Source: Triticum aestivum
Taxonomy: Eukaryota; Streptophyta; Magnoliopsida; Poales; Poaceae
Direction of reading: 5' to 3'
Length of the DNA: 64,000 nucleotides
NCBI RefSeq assembly: GCF_018294505.1
Contig: NC_057795.1
Location: 520,443,512-520,507,511 of the forward strand
The translations under genes were made by a program, and so were the position numbers. Of this stretch, positions 21,616-31,870 are shown one piece after another; positions within the stretch are counted from its first letter, which is position 1; each line of letters opens with the position of its first letter. The notes beneath the pieces were generated by a model that searched no databases, was not told the DNA's origin, and saw only the letters and a list, made by a program, of their open reading frames with translations.

Positions 21616-23115
21616 TGATACGTCCTTTTTGCATCATGCTTTGATATTAATATTTACTGCATTATGGGCTGTTATTACACATTATGTCACAATACTTATG
21701 CCTTCTCTCTTATTTTACAAGATTTACATGAAAGGGAGAATGACGGCCGCTGGAATTCTGGGCTGGAAAAGGAGCAAATATTAGAGACCTATTCTGCAAA
21801 ACTCCAAAAGTATTGAAACTACATGGAGGCCCATTTTGGAATAAATAAAAAATACTGGCAAAAGAATCAACCAGAGGGGGCCCACACCCTGGCCACGAGG
21901 GTGGGGGCGCGCCCCCTGTCTTGTGGGCCCCCTGGCAGGCCTCCGGTGCCCATCTTCTGCTATATGAAGTCTTTCATCCGAGAAAAAATAAGAAGGAAGC
22001 TTTCTGGACAAAGCGCCGCCGTCTCTAGGTGGAACCTTGGCGGAACCAATCTAGGGCTCCGGTGGAGCTGTTCTGCCAGGGAAACATCCCTCCGGGAGGG
22101 GGAAATCGTCACCATCGTCATCACAATCGATCCTCTCAGCGGGAGGGGGTCAAGCTTCATCAACATCTTCACCAGCACCATCTCCTCTCAAACCCTAGTT
22201 CACCTCTTGTATCCTATCTTTGTCTCGAAGCCTCTGATTGGTACCTGTGGGTTGCTAGTAGTGTTGATTACTCCTTGTAGTTGATGCTAGTTGGTTTATT
22301 CGGTGGAAGATTCTATGTTCAGATCCTTTATGCATATTAATACCCCTCTGATTATGAGCATGAATATCATTTGTGAGTAGTTACATTTGTTCCTGAGGAC
22401 ATGGGAGAAGTCTTGCTATAAGTAGTCATGTGAATTTGGTATTCGTTCCATATTTTGATAAGATGTATGTTGTCTTTCCTCTAGTGGTTTCATGTGAATG
22501 TCGACTACATGACACTTCACCATTGTTTGGGCCTAGGGGAAGGCATTGGGAAGTACTAAGTAGATGATGGGTTGCTAGAGTGACAGAAGCTTAAACCCTA
22601 GTTTATGCGTTGCTTCGTAAGGGGCTGATTTGGATCCATATGTTTCATGCTATGGTTAGGTTTACCTTAATTATTATTTCGTAGTTGAGGATGCTTGCAG
22701 GAGTAGTTAATCATAAGTGGGATGCTTGTCCAAGGAAGGGCAGTACCCGAGCACCGGTCCACCCACATATCAAATTATCAAAGTAACGAACGCGAATCAT
22801 ATGAGCGTGATGAAAACTAGCTTGACGATAATTCCCATGTGTCCTCAGGAGCGTTTTCCTTCATATAAGAGTTTGTCCAGGCTTGTCCTTTGCTACAAAA
22901 AGGATTGGGCCACCTTGCTAAACTTTATTTACACTTGTTACTCGTTACCCGTTACAAATTACCTTATCACAAAACTATCTGTTACCGATAATTTCAGTGG
23001 TTGCAGAGAATACCTTACTGAAAACCGCTTGTCATTTCCTTTTGTTCCTCGTTGGGTTTGACACTCTTACTTATCAAAAGGACTACGATAGATCCCCTAC
23101 ACTTGTGGGTCATTA
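21616..23115 (+). repeat. 3' LTR of the Athila-like element
   Basis: Starts TGATACGTCC right after the CCTGGGGGAGT polypurine tract and ends CTTGTGGGTCATTA at about 23115, where the terminal CA has decayed to TA. A GCTATATGAAG element near 21959 is a weak TATA candidate. Following sequence is a minus-strand LINE, so this is the element's right edge. The TSD cannot be checked because the 5' end is missing. Confidence 0.85.
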
Positions 23116-24129
23116 GTCCCCACTCCACTTCCGCAAAGATGCCGACAGGTTCTCTAATTTAGTGTTGAGCTTTGTCGTTGATTGGCTCCCCGGGGTCCCA
23201 CTCCACATGGCTTCTAGCAAATTGCCAAAGCTATCATGGTGTTCCCAGTAGCACTCATACTGAAACGACATGTTCCCCGATTGTGCTGCACTCGCAGGTT
23301 CTAGCTGCAGCCAGATGGGACAGCGGTCCGACGATGTGCCGGTTTCGTGTATCAGGTTTGCATGGGGAAAGAGTGACGTCCAATCAAAGTTAGCCAGTGC
23401 CCTATCCAGACGTACACGATAGAAGCTGCCTCCTGACGTTTTTTTCTCAAAATTCCAAGGCTTTCCATTGTAGCCCAGATCGACTAAAGCACAAACGTCC
23501 ACGGCGTCCCGGAATCCTTGTATATGTGATCTTCTCCTCTGGCCCGCTCCCACATGCTCATGTAGATGTAGGACTTCGTTAAAGTCGCCGATGCAGAGCC
23601 ATGGTAAAGGACTAGCACTGGAAATCGCCCTAAGCTTGTCCCAAGTTTTGTATCTGTCCCCAACATTTGCCTCGCCATAAACACATGTGAGACTCCACTC
23701 AGCATAGTTGGGTATTTCCATTTTTGCATCCACATGGTACTCAGAATACCCAAAAACATCCAACTTTATTCCATCGTTCCAAAAAAGACCCATGCAGCCA
23801 CTACGGCCTGAACTACTAACTGCATATGCACGATTAAAACCTAGAGTACCAGCTAATTAAACTTTCCACTCGTGCCTTTGAGATTTGAGTTTCTACAATA
23901 CAAAGCACGGTTGGGGCAAATTGCTTCGCTAGATCACAAAGCTCTCGAATTGTCGCGGCTTTGCCTGCACCGCGACAATTCCAACATAGGAGATTCATTG
24001 TGCTCGGCGATCCTCCACACGGGAGATCGCCGTTTTTGCATCATGTGGTTTCTCTTGGGCAGCACCCTTCTTCACGTTACTCTTATCCAGGTTGACGCGC
24101 GGTCTCTTCGGATCCTGTTTTGACGATGG
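23116..24129 (-). pseudogene. Minus-strand LINE fragment: end of ORF1 and ORF2 endonuclease
   Basis: On the minus strand ORF2 begins at ATG 23998 with CWNCRGAGKAATIREL, then VLCIVETQ, IGDFNEVLH and FYRVRLDRALANFDW, the AP-like endonuclease of an L1-type LINE. It is a different subfamily from the LINE at 9201. A frameshift near 23840 breaks it. The SDH motif reads SDR (codon 23323-23325), removing the catalytic His. Upstream of the ATG (23999-24129) is probably the end of ORF1. The fragment is cut on the left by the Athila-like LTR and on the right by Fatima-like element A, so the RT region is lost from the window. Confidence 0.85.
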
Positions 24130-24602
24130 TGTCGGTGTCAAAACCGGAAGATCTCGGGTAGGGGTCCCGAACTATGCGCCTGAGGATCGAAGGTAACAGG
24201 AAACGGGGGACACGATGTTTACCCAGGTTTGGGCCCTCTTAATGGAGGTAATACCCTACTTCCCGCTTGATTGACCTTGATGAGTATAAGGGTCACAAGA
24301 GTTGATCTACCTCGAGATCGTAATAGCTAAACCCTAGATGTCTAGCATGTATGATTTGTGATAGCCTCTACGGACTAAACCATCCGGTTTATATAGACAC
24401 CGGAGGGGGCTAGGGTTGTAGAAGGTCGGTTTACAGAGGAAGGAAACTACACATCCGGATGCCAAGCTTGCCATCCACGCAAAGGAGAGTCCCATCCGGA
24501 CACGGGGGGAAGGTATTCGATCTTGTATCTTTACGGCCCATCAGTCCGGCCCATATCAGATAGCCCGAACGCTCGAGGACCCCATTGTCCAGGACTCCCT
24601 CA
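24130..24602 (-). repeat. 3' LTR of element A
   Basis: Begins TGTCGGTGTCAAAACCGG and ends GGACTCCCTCA on the plus strand. Read on minus it starts TGAGGGAGTCC after the polypurine tract. It has a TCTATATAAA TATA box on the minus strand (complement of 24388-24397). Clearly related to the LTRs at 55120 and 63628, but more divergent from them than they are from each other. Confidence 0.88.
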
Positions 24603-24830
24603 GTAGCCCCCGAACTTGCCTTCAGTGACGACGTTGTATCCGGCTTTATGTCTTCGGCTTTGCAAGGCGGGTTCTTCATTATAGTTTAGATTGACAATAA
24701 TCTGGCTCTGACCTTGAAGCGCCGCCTTTATGATTCCCCTCTGTGGTTGCCTCGATTCCCGCACGACGAAGGAATGCGAACAGTCTGTGACCTTTTGCCC
24801 ATAGGCCCCTAACTATATTCGGGCGACATC

Positions 24831-24838
24831 TATATAAG
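24831..24838 (+). promoter_or_regulatory. TATA box of the opposite-strand gene of element A
   Basis: TATATAAG lies 81 bp upstream of ATG 24919 on the plus strand, opposite to the retrotransposon's sense direction. A leader starting near 24865 fits. The spacing is typical of a plant Pol II promoter. Confidence 0.6.
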
Positions 24839-24918
24839 GAGATTTAGATCCCCAAATACCATCTCACATCGCGCAGAGGGAAAACTGCCAAGGTTAGCCA
24901 CAAACAACATCTTCTGAC

Positions 24919-25159
24919 ATGGATAGCGCTCCAGGCTCCTCTTCGCGCCCCCATGGCCCCCACGAGGGCGATTGGCGAAGCTGCTATGTGCCTCATCTCC
25001 AACTGAGTCGACTTCAGACGCAGGGCTATCTCCCCCTCGCGGATCTAGTCTCTGTTCGAGCGGGCTTGTATTCAACCGGCCATGACGCAATGCCCGAAAA
25101 TTTCCCCAATCCTAATAAGGAGGAGAGAGTGTGCTTCGTCCTGTTCCTGTTACGGGGCC
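24919..25159 (+). pseudogene. Element A opposite-strand gene, first part (transposase_28-like N-terminus)
   Basis: Starts MDSAPGSSSRPHGPHEGDW and continues with LQAQGYLPLADLVSVRAGL-type sequence, as in the grass 'putative gypsy type transposon' family (PF04195), whose role is unknown. It lies antisense to the retrotransposon and near its 3' LTR. The frame is open to 25159, where the Sabrina-like element enters after GGGCC. Discounting that element and one copy of the 5-bp TSD, the same frame continues open from 33553. This shows that the insertion hit an open frame and that the gene was readable here at that time. Confidence 0.75.
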
Positions 25160-26847
25160 TGATACGTCTCCAACATATCTATAATTTATGAAGCATTCAT
25201 GATATTTTATTATCTGTTTTGAATGATTACGAACTTTATTATACACTTTTATATTACTCTTGGGACTAACCTATTAACGGGAGGCCCAGCCCATATCGCT
25301 GTTTTATTGCCTGTTTCAGTATTTCAAAGAAAAGGAATATCAAACGGAGTCCAAATGGAATGAAACCTTCGGCAGCGTTATTTTTGGAACGGATATGATC
25401 CAGGAGACTTGGAGTTGAAGTAAAGGAAGCTTCAAGGTGGCCACGAGGGTGGGGGGCGCGCCCACCCCCCTGGGCGCGCCCCCTGTCTCGTTGGCCCCTC
25501 GAGGCTCCACCGACCAACTTCTTTCGCCTATATATTCCCGTATACCCTAAAAACATCGAAGAACAAGATAGACAAGGAGTTCCGCCGCCGCAAGCCTCTG
25601 TAGCCACCAAAAACCTCTCAGGAGCCTGTTCTGGCACCCTGCCGGAGGGGGAATCCCTCACCGGTGGCCATCTTCATCATCCCGGCGCTCTCCATGACGA
25701 GGAGGGAGTAGTTCACCCTCGGGGCTGAGGGTATGTACTAGTAGCTATGTGTTTGATCTCTCTCTCTCTCTATCGTGTTCCCTCTATGGCACGATCTTGA
25801 TGTATCGTGAGCTTTGCTATTGTAGTTGGATCTTATGATGTTTCTCCCCCTCTACTATCTTGTGATGAATTGAGTTGTCCTCTTGAAGTTATCTTGTCGG
25901 ATTGAGTCTTTAAGGATTTGAGAACACTTGATGTATGTCTTGCCGTGTTTATCTGTGGTGACAATGGGATATCATGTGATCCACTTGATGTATGTTTTGG
26001 TGATCAACTTGTGGGTTCCACCCATGAACCTATGCATAAGGGTTGGCACACGTTTTTGTCTTGACTCTCCGGTAGAAACTTTGGGGCACTCTTTGAAGTA
26101 CTTTGTGTTGGTTGAATAGATGAATCTGAGATTGTGTGATACATATCGTATAATCATGCCCACGGATACTTGAGGTGACAATGGAGTATCTAGGTGACAT
26201 TAGGGTTTTGGTTGATTTGTGTCTTAAGGTGTTATTCTAGTATGAAGTCTATGATAGATTGAACGGAAAGAATAGCTTCATGTTATTTTACTACAAACTC
26301 TTGAATAGATAGAACAGAAAGCATAACTTTGAGGCGGTTTCGTACCCTACCATAATCTATTCGTTTGTTCTCCGCTATTAGTGGCTTTGGAGTGCCTCTT
26401 TGTTGCATGTCGAGGGATAGTTATATGATCCAGCTATGTTATTATTATTGAGAGAACTTTCACTAGTGAAAGTATGAACCTTGGGCCTTGTTTCCTACCA
26501 TTGCAATACCGTTTACGCTCACTTTTATCATTAGTTACCTTGCTGTTTTTATATTTTCAGATTACAAAAACCTATATCTACCATCCATATTGCACTTGTA
26601 TCACCATCTGTTCGCTGAACTAGTGCACCTATACAATTTACCATTGTATTGGGTGTGTTGGGGACACAAGAGACTCTTTGTTATTTGGTTGCAGGGTTGT
26701 TTGAGAGAGACCATCTTCATCCTACGCCTCCTACGGATTGATAAACCTTAGGTCATCCACTTGAGGGAAATTGGCTACTGTCCTACAAACCTCTGCACTT
26801 GGAGGACCAACAACGTCTACAAGAATAAGGTTGCATAGTAGACATCA
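25160..26847 (+). repeat. 5' LTR of the Sabrina-like element
   Basis: 1688 bp, TGATACG...GACATCA. A CTATATAT TATA-like box lies at about 25528-25535, following the GC-rich GGCGCGCCCACCCCCC block. A (TC)n run lies near 25760. Pairs with 31871-33547. Confidence 0.93.
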
Positions 26848-26857
26848 AGCTCTTTTC

Positions 26858-26937
26858 TGGCGCCGTTGACGGGGAGGCTAGGTAAGCGGCACTCACACCC
26901 CGTCAACCAAGCTCTTTTCTGGCGCCGTTGCCGGGGA
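26858..26937 (+). promoter_or_regulatory. Duplicated tRNA-Asp primer-binding site
   Basis: TGGCGCCGTTGACGGGGA at 26858-26875 starts 10 bp after the 5' LTR. TGGCGCCGTTGCCGGGGA at 26920-26937 is the exact complement of the plant tRNA-Asp 3' end. Both are preceded by CAAGCTCTTTTC, so a 62-bp unit is duplicated. The first copy has one mismatch. Its GTTGACGGGG (26865-26874) is exactly inverted as CCCCGTCAAC at 26898-26907, so a 10-bp hairpin can form between the copies. Confidence 0.85.
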
Positions 26938-27033
26938 TGTGAGTGCTTGAAGGTATATCTTTAGATCTTGCAATCGAATATTTTTGTTTCTTGTTTTATC
27001 ACTAGTTTATTCTATAAAAGAAAACTACAAAAA

Positions 27034-28870
27034 AATGGATTTAAGTTTGTCTCATACACTTCATCTTTTTAATATCTTTCGTGAGGTTGATGGAAAGGAA
27101 AATTGTGCTCAATTGCTAGAAGAAGAATGCATTAAAAATGCTTGGTACTAAATCTTTGAATGATGAGCATGATTGCAATGTTGTTAGTATGAACTCCTTG
27201 AATATCCATAGTACTAATGATGATTGCACTAGTTATGATGAAATTGTCTCTTATAAGCATGTCAATTTTTGTGCAGAGCATTGGGTTTGAAAGTACGCAC
27301 CAAATAGGGAAGATAAATATTGCAAGAGGCATAAGCATTTAGAAACTAAATTGTTGCAAGAAAGCCTTGATGTTTGTGCTGAAAAATTCAATATTTTTTG
27401 CGCTCCTTGTGAACTTTGCAATGAACATGGTCATTTAAATCTCCAATGCAAACTGTTTCATGATCGAATCGTGTCCAAAAATTGTGATAACTTTATTCCC
27501 CTTGAGCATCATAAAGAGCTTAGTCTTTTTTTGGGGTATGAAGAAATGAAACGTATAACTTAGGGTATTCAAAAATTTAATCTTGATAGAGTTCTTGATT
27601 TTGATCTAGAGGATATTTATATGTTTTGTGCGGTGAATTGCATTGAAAATCCTTATATTGCCAATTACCTAAAGAAAAGGAAGCAAATGGAAGATGAAGA
27701 GAAAACTAATTAAAGGGAAGATACTTCCCAATCTCCTCCTATTATTTCTTATGACGAATCAGGTAACGAGGAGGAGCTTTCTATTCAACCAACCTCATCA
27801 ATAAGGAGCTCAAAGAAGAAGGTTGAACCCACACATAATGTGAAGAAGAAAAAGAAAAGAAGGAGCAACAAAGGTAAAAAGGTATCCCTCCCAAATGAAG
27901 TTGCTCCTACTACTCATTGTGATGATGATAATTGTCATACTATTGGTGCTATCCATACTATTAATGATGAGAGTGATTATGCTTATGATATGAAAAGGCC
28001 CAAGCTTGGGGAAGCTATGTTTGATGACGATGATATATTTGAGAATATATTTTCTGCAATTAATGTTTATCCCAAGATTGGGGATGCTATGTTTAAGATG
28101 ATATTTTTAGCCTCCCAAGTTTTGATATGCAAAGTTGTTATGATGATAGCATGCCCCTTACCTATGATGATTATATTGATGAAAGTGGGTTTGGAAGAGT
28201 GCCAACTTTAGGAAGTAGTGATCCCACTATTTTGGAGGATGTTGAATCTTATTGTGATGAATATGAAAGTGGATTTGGAAGAGTGTCAACTTTATTTAGT
28301 GATGATTCCACTATCTTGGAAGAGGTTTCAATCGATTATGATGAGAACGAAGTTGCAACTTATGATGATTATTGTGATGAAACTTATGATATAAAAAGTA
28401 GTGATGATTATATTTATAAGACTTGTCATGATTATGATTACACTTTTTCTGATCATTACACTTTTAATGTGGAAACAATTTATAGTATTCGAGTCTCTTA
28501 TGACACTCCCATTATTCCGAATGAGAAGAATTTTGTTTATGTGGAGAGTAGTAAATTTTCTATGCTTGTAGATCATGAAAAGAATGCTTTTGGTGCTGGT
28601 TATATTGTTGAATTCATTCATGATGCTACCGAAAATTATTATGAGGGAGGAACATATGCTTGTAGGAATTGCAAAAATATTAAGTTTCCTCCCTATGTGT
28701 TGAAAATTCTGAAGCTATGCTTGTTTTACCTTCCTATGCTAATTGATTATTGTTCCCATAAGTTGTTTTCTCACAAAATCCCTATGCATAGGAAGTGGGT
28801 TAGACTTAAATGTGCTAGTCATATGCTTCATGATGTTCTCGTTATGTTTCAATTCTTATCTTTTATGTGA
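27034..28870 (+). pseudogene. Gag-position reading frame of the Sabrina-like element, function unknown
   Basis: Starts MDLSLSHTLHLFNIFREVDG at 27034 and shifts frame near 27130. It continues in one frame to about 28120 with stops near 27289, at 27561 and near 27711, then shifts again and runs to TGA at 28868. The visible parts are an N-terminal region with CAPCELCNEHGHLNLQC (Cys/His-rich, zinc-knuckle-like), a Lys-rich patch (VKKKKKRRSNKGKK) and a long Asp/Tyr-rich acidic region. In that region a block is tandemly duplicated (DESGFGRVPTL and YESGFGRVSTL). The C-terminal segment has CRNCKNIKFP, a hydrophobic stretch (LCLFYLPMLIDYCSHKLF) and MHRKWVRLKC. No known retroviral domain is recognisable. 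The C-terminal hydrophobic stretch could be a membrane segment. It probably supplies a structural protein, inferred from position only. Confidence 0.6.
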
Positions 28871-31870
28871 GCATCATTGTCATCATCATGCCTAGCTAGA
28901 AAAACATTAAAGAAAAGCGCTTGTTGGGAGACAACCCAATACTTATCCTTACTGTTTTTGTGTGTCAACATGTTTTATAGCTTTTGTTTCAATAAAGTGC
29001 CAAGTAAGACCTTGAGGATAGCTTACAGTGATAGTTGTGTTGATCCTGCTGAAAATCAGAAACTTTTGCACCCAGTAAGTTAGTTTTGATAATTCACAGA
29101 AACGTGCTTCTGATCTGATTATTTATGCTATGGATTGGTACACAAATTCCTTAGGACTTCCTAATGTTGTAGGATTTTTGGAGTTCTGAAATTATACGTT
29201 TGATACAGATTACTACAGACTGTTCTGTTTTCTATGTGTTGTTTGCTTATTTTGATGAATCTATGAGTAATATCGGAGGGTATGAAACATAGATAAGTTT
29301 GAATACAGTAGATATTACACCAATATGAATTTAGAATGAGTTCATTACAGTACCTAAGTGGTGGTTTTATTTTCTTATACTAACGGAGCTTACGAGTTTT
29401 CTGTTGAGTTTTGTGTTGTGAAGTTTTCAAGTTTTGGGTAAAGATTCGATGGACAATGGAATAAGGAGTGGAAAGAGCCTAAACTTGGGGATGCCCAAAG
29501 GCACCCCGAGGTAATATTCAAGTACAACCAAGAGCCTAAGCTTGGGGATGCCCCGGAAGGCATCCCCTCTTTCGTCTTCGTTCATCGGTAACTTTACTTG
29601 GAGCTATATTTTTATTCATCACATGATATGTGTTTTTCTTGGAGCGTCATTTTATTTTGTTAGTATTTGCTTGATGTTATTTAGAATGATGTTTTGCATC
29701 TATATTTTCAATAAAAATGTCAAGGATAGCCTTTACCATGCTTATTTTGCTAGTATACTTGTTGCTGTTTGAAAACAGAAAGTTTACCGCTGTTGCAAAA
29801 ATTCCCTAGAAAATTACGAGAATGATATAATGTTTAAACCTTTTGCATAATGACCTCTGATAAATCTTCTAAAGCTTAGTATTTTTCTCATAATTTTTGG
29901 AGTTAGGGAAGTATGATGAATCTTGCATTCTTTACAGACTATATTGTTTTGGCAGATTGCTGTTATGTTTGCATTGTTTGCATATGTTTGCTTGTTTGAT
30001 GATTCTATTTGAGGATAGGAGTATTAAATATGCAGAGGCATTTAGTATGCAATGTTGAATAATAATTTTAGTGATTTTCTACAGTATAACATGATAAGGT
30101 TTTGCATTGGTTTATACTAACATATCTCACGAGTTCTTGTTGAGTTTGGTGTGGATGAAGCTTTTGATAAAAAGAGAAACCATGATATGAGAGGAATTAA
30201 GGAGACACAAAATTTCAAGATTGGGGATGCCCAAGCAACCCCAAGATAATATTTCAAGAAGTCTCAAGCATCTAAGCTTGGTGATGCCCCGTTAGGCATC
30301 CTACCTTTCTTCTTCAACAACTATCGGTTAGTATCGGTTGAGCCTAAGTTTTTGCTTCTTCACATGAATTGTGCTATCCTTGCAATGTCATTTTATCTTG
30401 CTTTGCTTGCTGTTGAATAAAATACCAAGATCTGAAATTCTTAAATGAGAGAGAGTCTTCACATAGTTATGTAATTATTTACTCATTGATCTTCACTTAT
30501 ATCTTTTTGGAGTAGTTTTTCATTTACTCGTGTGCTTCACTTATATCCTATGTGTAAATGGTTGAATGAGTTGAATGTCATAAATCTGAAATAATATATG
30601 TCTCATTTTCTTATCCCATGGGGAGTAATGACTTCACATCTAAGAAGTAGAGGTTGTAAATTTATTAAAGGTTAGCAAGCATTGTATTGGTCATTTGAAC
30701 AGTTCATGAAAGAATATTGAAGGAGGAGAGATTTCACATATAAATATACTATCCTATACATGTTTTATAATTGTGACCACTCATTAAGTATGACATGCTA
30801 AAGAGTTGATGTTGGACAAGGAAGACAACGTAATGGGTTATGTTTTCTCACATCTCAGTTAAAGTATATTGTCATGGATCATTCAAACATGTTGAGCTTG
30901 CCTTTCCCCCTCATGCTAGCCAAAATTACTTGCACCAAGTAGAGATACTACTTGTGCTTCCAAATATCCTTAAACCCAGTTTAGCCATGAGAGTCCACCA
31001 TACCTGCCTATGGATTGAGTAAGATCCTTCAAGTAAGTTGTCATCGGTGCAAGCAATAAAAAGTGCTCTCTAATTATGTATGATCTATTAGTGTGAAGAA
31101 AATAAGTTTTATACGATCTGGTTATGGAAGCAATAAAAGCGACGGACTGCATAATAAAGGTCCATATACAAGTGGCAATATAAAGTGACGTTCTTTTGCA
31201 TTAAGATTTTGTGCATCCAACCATAAAAGCGCATGACAACCTCTACTTCCCTCTGCGAAGGGCCTATCTTTTGCTTTATGTCTTTTACTTTATGCAAGAG
31301 TCAAGGTGATCTTCACCTTTCCCTTTTTCACTTTATCCTTTCGCAAGCACCTCGTGTTGGAAAGATCCTGATATATATATCCAATTGGATGTAAGTTAGC
31401 ATGAACTATTATTGTTGACATCACCCAAAGGTGAATACATTGGGAGGCAACACTATAAGCCCCTATCTTTCTCAGTGTCCAATTAAAACTCCATAACCAT
31501 TCGTATTGCGTGAGTGTTAGCAATCATGGAAGACTATATGATAGTTGAGTATGTGGAGTTTGTTAAATCAAAGCTCTGACATAGACCCTTCCTGAAAATA
31601 AGATGAACTATAATTGTTTGATGACTAAGAATGAAGTTTGCTAGTTTTCAAGAAAGTTTATGGTCTATGCTTTAACATGTGAATAGCTTGTTACTTGATC
31701 TTAAGAAGTTTTACGAGATGAACTACTGTTATGACATTTAATCATGCTAGAAAAGGTGATTGAAATTATCATTGATCAAACTTGTGCACCTGCTAGCATT
31801 CACACTTCATAAATTTTTTCTTTTATCATTTACCTACTCGAGGACAAGCGGGAATTAAGCTTGGGGATGC
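28871..31870 (+). other. 3' untranslated region of the Sabrina-like element, with internal repeat
   Basis: Three kilobases of AT-rich sequence without a convincing frame. Two divergent copies of an approximately 740-bp segment can be aligned (29365-29680 with 30105-30405), each containing paired GGGGATGCCC motifs. The last 1.2 kb is shared with 20380-21615 of the Athila-like element. The region ends TTAAGCTTGGGGATGC, the polypurine tract, right before the 3' LTR at 31871. Confidence 0.75.
29538..29567. repeat. Perfect GC hairpin with internal polypurine-like motif
   Basis: TAAGCTTGGGGATGCC repeats the element's own polypurine tract (TTAAGCTTGGGGATGC at 31855-31870). GGGGATGCC (29544-29552) and GGCATCCCC (29559-29567) form a perfect 9-bp stem with loop CCGGAA. 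Weaker copies lie near 29480, 30221 and 30270. Confidence 0.75.

Larger units (their letters stand above)
17500..23115 (+). mobile_element. Athila-like Ty3/gypsy element, 3' part (WHAM/Sabrina group)
   Basis: Contains RNase H, integrase, a small post-pol frame, a long AT-rich 3' region, a polypurine tract (CCTGGGGGAG) and a 3' LTR of about 1.5 kb starting TGATACGTCC. The 5' LTR, gag, protease and RT are absent. Homology begins abruptly near 17500 at the end of the RT/connection region, so the copy is 5' truncated or rearranged. LTR and protein sequence resemble the Athila-lineage elements of Triticeae. The precise family is from memory. Confidence 0.85.

Noticed and set aside
23113..23793. 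Possible host exonuclease/endonuclease/phosphatase gene on minus
   Set aside because: The motifs and start (CWNCRGAG) are those of plant LINE ORF2, and the fragment is frameshifted.
25758..25775. TC microsatellite
   Set aside because: Short, present in one LTR and shortened in the other. No functional signal.
26920..26937. tRNA-Asp gene fragment
   Set aside because: Only the 18-base 3'-end complement is present, just after an LTR. It is a primer-binding site, not a tRNA gene.
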